A stretch of 8,751 nucleotides of DNA from Acidobacteriota bacterium (GTDB lineage: Bacteria > Acidobacteriota > Terriglobia > UBA7540): assembly GCA_003224635.1 (NCBI GenBank), contig QHZK01000015.1, positions 1 to 8,751 on the forward strand. Reading direction: 5' to 3'. The translations under genes were made by a program, and so were the position numbers. The notes under the pieces were generated by a model that made no database searches, had not been told where the DNA came from, and worked only from the letters and a program-made list of their open reading frames with translations. Shown piece by piece: positions 1 through 7,638 of the stretch (the stretch's first letter is position 1; each line of letters starts with the position of its first letter).

Positions 1-266
1 AGGCCGTCAGCGTAATTGGGCGGGTTCAGCAGGTAGCATTCGAGGATGCCGAGCCGCCGATGGACCTCAGGGTCAGCAGGGTCGAGCGCCACGGCTTTCT
101 GAAGTTCCGACAGTCCGCCCTTTCCTTCCAGAACGGAAGCGGCGGCAATCCTTATGGTGGTCGCAACGAAGCTCAGGCCTGGGACTGCGACGATCACTAG
201 GAACAAGGCCGCGCGCGCACGGGACCCGAGCGAGCACTCAAACGGGGTTTCAGTAGAGGACGGCAT
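1..266 (-). CDS. Membrane-anchored TPR protein, N-terminal fragment (runs off window)
   Basis: The reading frame opens at ATG 266-264 and stays open to the window edge, giving 88 residues. The first stop upstream in this frame is at about 318-320, and no other ATG, GTG or TTG lies between, so this start is the only likely one. No clear Shine-Dalgarno site is seen. Residues about 18-37 (AALFLVIVAVPGLSFVATT) form one hydrophobic segment, probably an inner-membrane anchor or uncleaved signal. Residues about 52-74 (LQKAVALDPADPEVHRRLG) match the tetratricopeptide helix pattern, including the typical ALDP turn. TPR proteins of this kind often sit in exopolysaccharide loci as scaffolds for synthesis or export. 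Its place 152 bp behind the export protein on the same strand fits that, but the rest of the protein is missing, so the role is inferred from context only. Confidence 0.6.
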   Translation of the reverse strand, partial: MPSSTETPFECSLGSRARAALFLVIVAVPGLSFVATTIRIAAASVLEGKGGLSELQKAVALDPADPEVHRRLGILECYLLNPPNYADG

Positions 267-312
267 GAGGAATGATTGTTGCCCAAAAGGAGCGCGTACA
301 TATTCCCGCGCT

Positions 313-413
313 TGGCGTCATCAAGGCGCGTGGCCGGGACCTGTCCAGGGCAGGCTTCCACCGCCGCTACAGCGGGGTGGCGTGTCAAGGCGCGCGGCTG
401 GGACCTGCCCAGC
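313..413. repeat. Imperfect direct repeat pair, about 28-38 bp, 64-bp period
   Basis: Two near-identical blocks lie in the 152-bp gap between the TPR gene and the export gene. The core starts at 321 (TCAAGGCGCGTGGCCGGGAC) and again at 385 (TCAAGGCGCGCGGCTGGGAC), followed by CCTGTCCAG or CCTGCCCAG. Similarity extends a little to the left (TTGGCGTCA against GTGGCGTG). Between them is GTAGCGGCGGTGG when read on the minus strand, which is itself partly palindromic. No gene fits here. It resembles dispersed intergenic repeats of high-GC genomes, but that class cannot be confirmed from one locus. Confidence 0.6.
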
Positions 414-418
414 AAACA

Positions 419-1576
419 TTACGGAACGCGATAAATCACAAGGGAAGACGCCTGCGCCGCAGCCTCAGCCGCTCTGTGTAGCGCTTTCCTGCCGGCGCTG
501 TCGGGCACAACAAGGATATCGTCGGCGAGCAGTTTCTGGTCGGGCTCGCGCCCCTTAAGAATCTTCCTCAAGTCCAAGGGAATCTGCTCGGAGCCGTCCG
601 GGGTTTTAGGATTCTTGCGAACAATCATCGCTTTCTGTGGCGCCGCAGTTGATTTTACGTTCTGGGCCAGGGCGATGGCTCTCAGCACCGTCATTTGCGC
701 CCGGTCGTTAGTCAACACAAAACCTCCCGCGAGGTTGACCGCTCCCACCACGTAGACGATGCCGGCGCGCTGCACGGTCACGCGGTCGCCCGGATAAAGC
801 ACCAGGTTCATGCTGGGATCCCCCGTTTCCATGAGCCGCTTCAGATCAACCTTGACGGTGCGAGGGTTGGGCGCCTCGCCGCCGCCCGAGGGTTCGCCGC
901 TCGTCTCCGATGCGAGCGCGCGGTTGGCCGTGTCTCCTCGCACGACGGTCGCCGTACTGCCGGCATCCTCGGCGAGCCCGCCAGCCTGCGAGATCGCGTC
1001 CAGAAGCGTTGTCTTGCCCAAAGTGGGGTAAATCTGCGGCTGCTTGACCGCTCCTGCGATGGCGATCGAGTGGAGCCGGGACTGCATCACCTGCGCCGTC
1101 ACGTGCGGGTGCTCGACCATCCCAGCCTGCTTAAGCCTCTCGGCAATAACCTGGGAAAGTCGGGACGTCGTCAGGCCCGCGGCGGCGATCGGCTCTTGAA
1201 GCAACGGAATGTCAATCAGACCAGCCTGACTCACGCGATACGTTCGCGAGAGTTCCGGCACATCCAAGACGTAAATCTCCAACTGGTCCTCGGGGCTGAT
1301 CACGTACTCCTGTGCCGACGGCTGGGGACTGATCTTCGAGTCCGGGCTGAGTACGTATTCGGTTGGGGCTTGCCTCGTCGAATCAGAGCTCGAGCCTGGC
1401 TGAGCATCGCCTGAATCAGCTTGAGGTTTGGAAGCCGAATCTTGAGCCCGGACGACCGCCAGCGAACAAAAGATAGCAACTCCGGTCGTGCACAACCGGC
1501 ACCGCCGGCCGCCTTGCGCGGCTCGTCGCTTCGGGCGGCAGAATTGCGCGTACTTCGATTGTAAGTATCGGAACAT
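419..1576 (-). CDS. Wza-type polysaccharide export protein (Poly_export + SLBB domains)
   Basis: A 385-residue protein of the outer-membrane polysaccharide export family, which forms the exit channel for capsule or exopolysaccharide. ATG 1576-1574 is preferred because GGAGGG lies 4 nt upstream (1581-1586); the frame extends to a TTG at 1648 with poorer support. Residues about 20-45 are basic then hydrophobic (LCTTGVAIFCSLAVVRA), with a likely signal peptidase I cut after VRA. A Poly_export domain follows at about 90-165 (YVISPEDQLEI onward). One SLBB segment is at about 170-202 (IAIAGAVKQPQIYPTLGKT) and a second at about 272-307 (VYVVGAVNLAGGFVLTN). The C-terminus ends in an Ala-rich, possibly amphipathic helix, as in channel-forming relatives. 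Unlike classical Wza, no lipobox Cys is seen: the only candidate is IFC, with Phe at -1. It follows the NusG-like gene by 136 bp on the same strand. The family is secure; the polymer exported is unknown. Confidence 0.9.
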   Translation of the reverse strand: MFRYLQSKYAQFCRPKRRAAQGGRRCRLCTTGVAIFCSLAVVRAQDSASKPQADSGDAQPGSSSDSTRQAPTEYVLSPDSKISPQPSAQEYVISPEDQLEIYVLDVPELSRTYRVSQAGLIDIPLLQEPIAAAGLTTSRLSQVIAERLKQAGMVEHPHVTAQVMQSRLHSIAIAGAVKQPQIYPTLGKTTLLDAISQAGGLAEDAGSTATVVRGDTANRALASETSGEPSGGGEAPNPRTVKVDLKRLMETGDPSMNLVLYPGDRVTVQRAGIVYVVGAVNLAGGFVLTNDRAQMTVLRAIALAQNVKSTAAPQKAMIVRKNPKTPDGSEQIPLDLRKILKGREPDQKLLADDILVVPDSAGRKALHRAAEAAAQASSLVIYRVP

Positions 1577-1712
1577 GAAGCCCTCCACTCTTCCTTTGGA
1601 GCCACGAGGAAGCAGCACACGGATCGCGCCGTCCCTACTTTCTCTCAAAAATCCTCAATCCTCGCCGACCGTTTCAGAAGGGGCCTAGCATTTCTTCTCC
1701 GGGCGCCAACCC

Positions 1713-2246
1713 TCAAGCGCCTACCGGGCTGCGCTTGGGCACGCGCTCAACCTCCGCCGCGTCAACTTCCACAGCCACGGACTTTTGAAGCAACTCGACG
1801 GACACGACGAGTCTCCATTGGTTCTTCTTGCGGACCAGGATGCCCTCGATACCCGCCAAAGGTCCGCCCTTGACCCTGATCAAGTCGCCCGTTTTCAGGA
1901 ACGGATGAGGCTCGATCAGCGCCTTGCTTTCGATCATCTGGCGTATCGCATCAACTTCTTCTTCGGAAATTGGGGCCGGACGTCCTTCTGCGCTGACCAC
2001 GCTGTGAACGCCCGGCGTGCTCAGGATGTCGAGCCGCCGGTGCACTTGTCCGTGCAGAAAGACGTAACAGGGGAACAACGGCAGCGCAATCTGCTTGGTG
2101 CGGTCCTTCCAACGATGAAGAGCGGTGTAGAGGGGCAGGAAAACTTCAAATCCCTTACTCGAAAGAACGCGGGCAATAGCTTTCTCGTGCTGGTGCCGCG
2201 TATAGAGCGCATACCAAGCGGATTCGGCGGAGTCGGCAGGTTTCAC
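1713..2246 (-). CDS. NusG/RfaH-family transcription antiterminator (NGN + KOW)
   Basis: A 177-residue NusG paralogue. The NGN domain runs from about 9 to 108 (AWYALYTRHQHEKAIARVL near its start, LFPCYVFLH at 57-65). The KOW domain is at about 117-150 (LKTGDLIRVKGGPLAGIEGI). The NGN domain is known to bind the RNA polymerase clamp and suppress pausing; RfaH and the Bacteroides UpxY proteins do this at long surface-polysaccharide operons. Being first in this operon, ahead of the export gene, argues for that specialised role rather than housekeeping NusG, which normally lies beside secE and rplK. The start is GTG 2246-2244; no ATG, GTG or TTG is found for at least 20 codons upstream, and the ribosome site is weak (CCCCCAAATCCT precedes it). 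A start slightly different from this cannot be excluded. Family call strong, target operon inferred. Confidence 0.9.
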   Translation of the reverse strand: MKPADSAESAWYALYTRHQHEKAIARVLSSKGFEVFLPLYTALHRWKDRTKQIALPLFPCYVFLHGQVHRRLDILSTPGVHSVVSAEGRPAPISEEEVDAIRQMIESKALIEPHPFLKTGDLIRVKGGPLAGIEGILVRKKNQWRLVVSVELLQKSVAVEVDAAEVERVPKRSPVGA

Positions 2247-2496
2247 AGGATTTGGGGGTCTGCCGCGCGGTACCGCCCTCGAGCTTTCCAGGCAAATCCC
2301 CTCGGGGGGCCTTTGCGGCGAACCTCAACGCTCTGCCTCCATCTGAAATTGGGTTCCCGTTCTTACGTTTACCCGAGTTGCTGGCGCGGAGGCCTTTCTC
2401 AGCTCCTGAGATTTTCCCAGGCAGCGGCAATCTATTCTCGAATATTCACCCGGCGTCCCAACACATCCGAGCACCAAAACGTGCACGTCCGGGCAA
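2247..2496 (-). promoter_or_regulatory. Long structured 5' leader of the polysaccharide operon
   Basis: About 250 nt separate the predicted transcription start from the GTG of the NusG-like gene, with no supported gene between. On the minus strand it contains a perfect 6-bp hairpin TCTCAG-GAG-CTGAGA (2397-2411) and an imperfect hairpin at 2351-2374 built as GGGT-AAA-CGT-AAGA-ACG-GGA-ACCC. It also has a CCCC-GA-GGGG hairpin (2298-2307) and a perfect 10-bp palindrome GCGGTACCGC (2267-2276). The motif GGCGGTA at 2271-2277 matches 7 of 8 bases of the ops core (GGCGGTAG) that recruits RfaH in enterobacteria. I do not recognise a known riboswitch class. A regulatory leader is inferred from length and structure. 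Confidence 0.4.
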
Positions 2497-2502
2497 AGAA
2501 TA

Positions 2503-2531
2503 AATATCGTCTTGCGGTATCCGCGTGTCAA
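2503..2531 (-). promoter_or_regulatory. Sigma-70-type promoter for the polysaccharide operon
   Basis: On the minus strand a perfect -35 box TTGACA (2531-2526) is followed by a 17-nt spacer and GATATT (2508-2503, 4 of 6 to TATAAT). This is the best promoter seen in the window. It lies just past the kdoO stop, inside a locally A+T-richer stretch, and points at the NusG-like gene. Transcription would start near 2496. Confidence 0.6.
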
Positions 2532-2563
2532 GCCCTTTCTCGCTGCGAGCGAGGTAGGCACTC

Positions 2564-2605
2564 TACTGCTTTCCGCTAACTGCTTACTGCCTACTGCCTT
2601 CTGCC
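2564..2605. repeat. Heptamer tandem repeat, six units, crossing the kdoO stop codon
   Basis: Read on the minus strand from 2605 to 2564 the units are GGCAGAA, GGCAGTA, GGCAGTA, AGCAGTT, AGCGGAA, AGCAGTA. The two central units are identical. The kdoO stop TAA (2586-2584) falls inside the array, so the last codons of kdoO are encoded by the repeat. Seven-base units shift the reading frame whenever the copy number changes. Similar CTGCCTA-type heptamer arrays occur in other bacterial genomes as dispersed low-complexity repeats; that comparison is from memory. Confidence 0.8.
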
Positions 2606-3534
2606 CACTGGTTCGCGAGCGGGTGGCCTATCAGGCTCTCAAGGATACTGACGGGCGCCTTATGAGGAAGCACGAGCGCGCTTCCGGACACGATATAAGT
2701 GTGTTCCAGCGCGAACTGTCCGGCCAGCACGGCGTGGGACACCATGTCGGTAAAAGCGATCCAGGTAGAGCCGGGCGGGAACTCCCATCGCGTCTTGGGG
2801 CAGGTCTCCTGGAACTCGCGGTTTTCCTTCAAGAAGTGGTGAAACGCGAGCATCAAGTCATCGTAGGGTGAGGAGTCCGCGACCGGCAGTCCCAGCGCGC
2901 ACCCGAGCTTGACCAGCGCGCGGCCGAGCCCCCCCGACGACTTCGTCGACTTCGCCCTCTGCGATAGAGCCTCGGCGGCGCCGCCAGGTCCGAGGAAACT
3001 TTGAGCCAGACCCTCGAAGGTCTCGGTCGTGAGCCAGACTCTCGGCTGCGTCGGGTTGATATTGGTGAAGATGCGCAGGATGCGGTCTCCCTGCGTGGGT
3101 CGGGTCGGGAACGAGTCCACGTGCAGCAGGTCGTTGCGCGCGCGCAGCCGGAGCTGCCTGCCTTGCTCTTCCTGCGGGCGGAAACTCGCAAAGTCCAGCC
3201 GCCACGCCCCGGCGTATTGAGGGAGCAGCGCCGAGAGAAATTGGGTGACGCTCCCGGAGTACGCTCGCATGATGGCGCGCAGCCTTTCCTGGTCCTCGCG
3301 GCCGTGTTTCGAGAAACCTGTCAGGCGGTCCTGTCTCGGGCGATAGGCGATATTCTTGTGGTAGGCGGCCCCGCTCTGCTGCTGGCTGAGCAGAAACTCG
3401 CGGTCGTTCTCGGGCAGCTCAAACGGAGTCTCGGGAAAGAAGAGGATGTTGCCTTCTTCCAGTTGCTCCGAGCACCAGCGCTCCCGCGCTTCCGGGCCGC
3501 GAGGGGTGTTGTCAACGTTGATTAACGTGGTCAT
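2584..3534 (-). CDS. kdoO: Kdo 3-hydroxylase, Fe(II)/2-oxoglutarate dioxygenase family
   Basis: A 316-residue protein matching the Kdo hydroxylase family (PF11004), full length. KdoO enzymes convert a Kdo residue of Kdo2-lipid A into Ko (D-glycero-D-talo-oct-2-ulosonic acid), using iron, oxygen and 2-oxoglutarate. The iron site is visible as H138-V-D140 (LLHVDSFPTRPTQGDRILR) with H267 (DMVSHAVLAGQFALEHTY) as the likely distal His. Other family-like stretches are AYHKNIAYRPRQDRLTGF (57-74) and RIFTNINPTQPRVW (154-167). There is no signal peptide, as expected for a cytoplasmic or membrane-surface enzyme acting on lipid A precursors. ATG 3534-3532 is used, without an obvious Shine-Dalgarno site. 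It lies 30 bp behind rnr and may be read from the rnr transcript. The end of the gene is formed by a heptamer repeat, so its C-terminus (WAEGSRQ) may be variable. Family call strong; activity inferred. Confidence 0.88.
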   Translation of the reverse strand: MTTLINVDNTPRGPEARERWCSEQLEEGNILFFPETPFELPENDREFLLSQQQSGAAYHKNIAYRPRQDRLTGFSKHGREDQERLRAIMRAYSGSVTQFLSALLPQYAGAWRLDFASFRPQEEQGRQLRLRARNDLLHVDSFPTRPTQGDRILRIFTNINPTQPRVWLTTETFEGLAQSFLGPGGAAEALSQRAKSTKSSGGLGRALVKLGCALGLPVADSSPYDDLMLAFHHFLKENREFQETCPKTRWEFPPGSTWIAFTDMVSHAVLAGQFALEHTYIVSGSALVLPHKAPVSILESLIGHPLANQWAEGSRQ

Positions 3535-3548
3535 CTGCGCTGATACTC

Positions 3549-3563
3549 AGGCCCGGCGGGCCT
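3549..3563 (-). repeat. Short perfect hairpin between rnr and kdoO
   Basis: AGGCCC-GCC-GGGCCT is a 6-bp G+C-rich stem with a 3-base loop, filling half of the 30-bp gap between the rnr stop and the kdoO start. No T-run follows, so it is not a standard intrinsic terminator. It could stabilise the upstream message or reduce read-through into kdoO. Confidence 0.45.
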
Positions 3564-3564
3564 T

Positions 3565-6135
<2,571 letters not shown>

Positions 6136-6206
6136 CAGAGTTCTAACAACAGTCTAGCACTGGTGGAGCTTCGAATGATTGCAATTGCTGGAGACTGACC
6201 TTAAGC

Positions 6207-6293
6207 TGGTGCCGAAGAGAGGACTCGAACCTCCACACCCTGACGGGTACTACACCCTGAATGTAGCGCGTCTGCCAATTCCGCCACTTCGGC
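6207..6293 (-). tRNA. tRNA-Leu, anticodon CAG
   Basis: The minus strand begins GCCGAAGTGGCGGAATTGGC and ends CTTCGGCACCA. The 7-bp acceptor stem GCCGAAG/CTTCGGC is perfect, the discriminator base is A and the CCA end is encoded. The anticodon arm is CTACA-TTCAGGG-TGTAG, giving anticodon CAG (reads CUG). A long variable arm with an ACCC/GGGT stem marks it as class II, as expected for Leu. The T loop is TTCGAGT, closed by a 5-bp stem with one G-T pair. Confidence 0.97.
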
Positions 6294-6360
6294 ACGCAAA
6301 GGCGCTTCGCCTGCCGGAATCGAGCGCCTGGAAGAGAGCCTATTTCCCGTACCCAGACGA

Positions 6361-6389
6361 ATGTTGCCATCCAGAGAGGTCTCTGTCAA
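6361..6389 (-). promoter_or_regulatory. Candidate promoter for tRNA-Leu (and possibly rnr)
   Basis: On the minus strand a perfect TTGACA (6389-6384) is followed after 17 nt by CAACAT (6366-6361), which matches TATAAT at 3 of 6 positions including the key second A and final T. It lies about 70 bp upstream of the mature tRNA 5' end, leaving room for a precursor leader removed by RNase P. The -10 box is weak, so the call is moderate. Confidence 0.45.
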
Positions 6390-6461
6390 GACGCACGAAA
6401 GCGCACAAAAGCGATTCACGGGACCCCGCCTGCAACCGCTTCCCGGAACAGATTGTGCAGC

Positions 6462-6489
6462 TTGCACTCCAATTCGTCGAGACTATACG
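6462..6489 (+). promoter_or_regulatory. Candidate promoter for the small secreted protein gene
   Basis: TTGCAC (6462-6467) and TATACG (6484-6489) are separated by 16 nt. The -10 box matches TATAAT at 4 of 6 positions, and the -35 is weak (TTG only). It would give a leader of about 165 nt. The -10 lies in the loop of a perfect 10-bp inverted repeat, which raises interest as a regulated site but does not prove promoter function. Confidence 0.35.
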
Positions 6490-6505
6490 AAGTCGTCGAC
6501 GAATT
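6471..6505. repeat. Long inverted repeat, operator-like
   Basis: AATTCGTCGA (6471-6480) and TCGACGAATT (6496-6505) are perfect inverted copies. Inside them GAC (6481-6483) and GTC (6492-6494) also pair, leaving an 8-nt loop TATACGAA and one bulged G. As DNA this is a good dimer-binding site overlapping a candidate -10 box; as RNA it would be a strong stem-loop. No T-run follows on either strand, so it is not an intrinsic terminator. Confidence 0.65.
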
Positions 6506-6663
6506 CGGACCCGGAGTGCCGGGATCGGTGCCCTGAGCGGCGAGACGTTTGTCCGTAACGCCTTGAGAGTTAGGGTCATGGCATGGCGGAAGCCCTCCGA
6601 GCAGAGTTTGGCGCGAGTCGTGCACTATCCGAGGCTGACAGAGATGCCAAAAGGAGGCTTATA

Positions 6664-6897
6664 ATGCTTATGAAGAAAGTCCTAACCCTGTTATCAACCC
6701 TCGCTCTTGGGTGCGCGTTGTGCGCGCCGGCATTCGCTCGCGCGAAATCGGCGAAGGCCCCGAAGGCTCAGGAGACCAGCACAGCGGCTCCGACGAAGGC
6801 CAAGAAGGCGCACACCAAGCGCGCCAGGAAGCACGGAACTAAAACGGGAAAAAAGGTGGGGCAACAAGAAACCACGCCGGGCCAAAACAAGCAATAA
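6664..6897 (+). CDS. Small secreted lysine-rich basic protein, unknown function
   Basis: A 77-residue protein. ATG 6664-6666 is chosen because AAGGAGG (6651-6657) ends 6 nt upstream, an ideal ribosome site; the frame opens earlier (ATG at 6583) but without such a site. Residues 1-25 form a textbook signal peptide: basic MLMKK, hydrophobic LTLLSTLALGCALCAP, then APAFA as the likely signal peptidase cut. The mature part is about 50 residues, rich in Lys, Ala, Thr and Arg (SAKAPKAQ, KAKKAHTKRARKHGTK), with no acidic cluster, no Cys and no recognisable domain. Such composition suggests a disordered cationic periplasmic or secreted peptide that could bind polyanions, but no family is recognised. 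It is the only plus-strand gene here, flanked by a candidate promoter with an inverted repeat and by a strong terminator, so it is probably a single-gene unit. Confidence 0.75.
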   Translation: MLMKKVLTLLSTLALGCALCAPAFARAKSAKAPKAQETSTAAPTKAKKAHTKRARKHGTKTGKKVGQQETTPGQNKQ

Positions 6898-6942
6898 GGC
6901 GCGATCCGCTGACCACCTAACGCTCGTTCCATCGTAACGACG

Positions 6943-6980
6943 AAACCCCCGGGGAATTTGGTTCCTCGGGGGTTTTTGTT
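6943..6980 (+). terminator. Rho-independent terminator of the small secreted protein gene
   Basis: AAACCCCCGGGGAA (6943-6956) pairs with TTCCTCGGGGGTTT (6962-6975) with a single mismatch and a 5-base loop; TTTTTGTTT follows. It lies 45 bp after the stop codon of the small gene. The minus-strand tail is only a few T, so it acts mainly on the plus strand. Confidence 0.9.
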
Positions 6981-7114
6981 TGCGCGCGGCGACAGGCTGA
7001 AGCCTTATGAAGGCTATCGATTTCCATGGCTTTCAGGTCGATTCAGCTGGCCTGTCAGGGTGGAATCCCAGCGAGTTTTTTCCACGATCACCAGGGGAAA
7101 TGCGAAGCGCCGAA
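6981..7114. other. Convergent intergenic stretch with two short hairpins
   Basis: Two perfect 6-bp stems are present: AGCCTT-ATG-AAGGCT (7001-7015) and GTGGAA...TTCCAC (7060-7085). The second lies 30 bp past the stop of the DUF4149-like gene and could help end that minus-strand transcript, but neither has a proper T-run on the minus side. No gene is supported here. Confidence 0.35.
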
Positions 7115-7636
7115 TCACCCCCGGAGAATCCACCGCACCAGCAGTCCCAGGCCCGTCAGAAATTTCACAGCGTCGAGTCCCGTAAACGCGCCGTGAAGCA
7201 TCCAGAAGCGCGGCATCGACGCCGGAGCGGGGTTGCGCGGCACGAAATCGATGCTTCGCCCGAGCGAGACAATCTGCGGCTGGACGATGAAAGTGAGAGC
7301 GAGCACGAGAAACAGCATTACCGAGACCAACACGAGCCCCGCCGTGTCGCGCGGCGACTGCCGCCAGAGCAACGCGGCCAGAAGCGAGCCGATGAGGATT
7401 TGCATCCAGCCGTAGAACCGGAAGAAGGTGCGGTTGATTTCCGACGCCAGGTATCGGAGCACGCTGCGCGTCTGTTCAGGCGTGAGCGGCTGGACAGCCT
7501 GTTCGAACTCAGCGTTGGGTTTCCGGAGCACGCGATCGACGGTCCGGAAGCTGCGCGTCGCGGCGAACCACATGAACAGCGTCCACCCCACCCACGCCCC
7601 GAGGACCGCAATCCCCACCGCCTGCGTTCGCGCCAT
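7115..7636 (-). CDS. DUF4149-like four-helix membrane protein
   Basis: A 173-residue integral membrane protein. ATG 7636-7634 is chosen because it follows the Uma2 stop TAA by two bases, a typical coupled start; the frame extends to 7681 with no better signal. Four hydrophobic segments are visible: about 6-27 (VGIAVLGAWVGWTLFMWFAA), 75-92 (FYGWMQILIGSLLAALLW), 99-122 (GLVLVSVMLFLVLALTFIV) and 152-171 (LDAVKFLTGLGLLVRWIL). A soluble, charged loop of about 45 residues lies between helices 1 and 2. Length, four helices and the WVGWTLFMWF start resemble the DUF4149 family (PF13664), for which no function is established. It ends convergent to the small secreted gene. The membrane topology is certain; the family name is from pattern memory. 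Confidence 0.7.
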   Translation of the reverse strand: MARTQAVGIAVLGAWVGWTLFMWFAATRSFRTVDRVLRKPNAEFEQAVQPLTPEQTRSVLRYLASEINRTFFRFYGWMQILIGSLLAALLWRQSPRDTAGLVLVSVMLFLVLALTFIVQPQIVSLGRSIDFVPRNPAPASMPRFWMLHGAFTGLDAVKFLTGLGLLVRWILRG

Positions 7637-7638
7637 GG

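Larger units (their letters stand above)
6294..6663. other. Divergent intergenic region between tRNA-Leu and the small secreted protein gene
   Basis: About 370 bases without a supported gene. It holds a candidate minus-strand promoter for the tRNA (6361-6389), a candidate plus-strand promoter (6462-6489), a 35-bp inverted repeat (6471-6505) and the Shine-Dalgarno AAGGAGG at 6651-6657. The rest, including 6510-6645, shows no structure or reading frame that I can support. Confidence 0.6.

Noticed and set aside
383..388. A TTGACA box on the minus strand as promoter for the TPR gene
   Set aside because: No -10-like hexamer occurs at 16-18 nt spacing; the sequence there is G+C-rich, and the box is part of the direct repeat.
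695..1414. A 239-codon plus-strand open frame opposite the export gene
   Set aside because: Arg/His-rich shadow translation without domains; the minus strand has clear Poly_export and SLBB motifs.
1577..1648. A longer N-terminus of the export protein starting at TTG 1648
   Set aside because: It adds 24 residues before the signal peptide and has a poor ribosome site, while ATG 1576 has GGAGGG at ideal spacing.
2155..2430. A leader peptide or small gene reading through the operon leader into the NusG-like gene
   Set aside because: It would start at TTG without a ribosome site, and it overlaps the clear NGN-coding frame out of phase.
2340..2440. A known riboswitch (c-di-GMP, cobalamin or SAM type) in the operon leader
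   Set aside because: Hairpins are present, but I could not match the conserved cores of these classes by eye.
6484..6506. A loxP-like half site (TATACGAAGT) and adjacent SalI and EcoRI sites, suggesting vector sequence
   Set aside because: There is no inverted loxP arm, and both restriction sites are explained by the inverted repeat; surroundings are ordinary chromosome.
6583..6663. An earlier start (ATG 6583) for the small secreted protein
   Set aside because: It would put 27 residues ahead of a textbook signal peptide; AAGGAGG at 6651-6657 selects ATG 6664.
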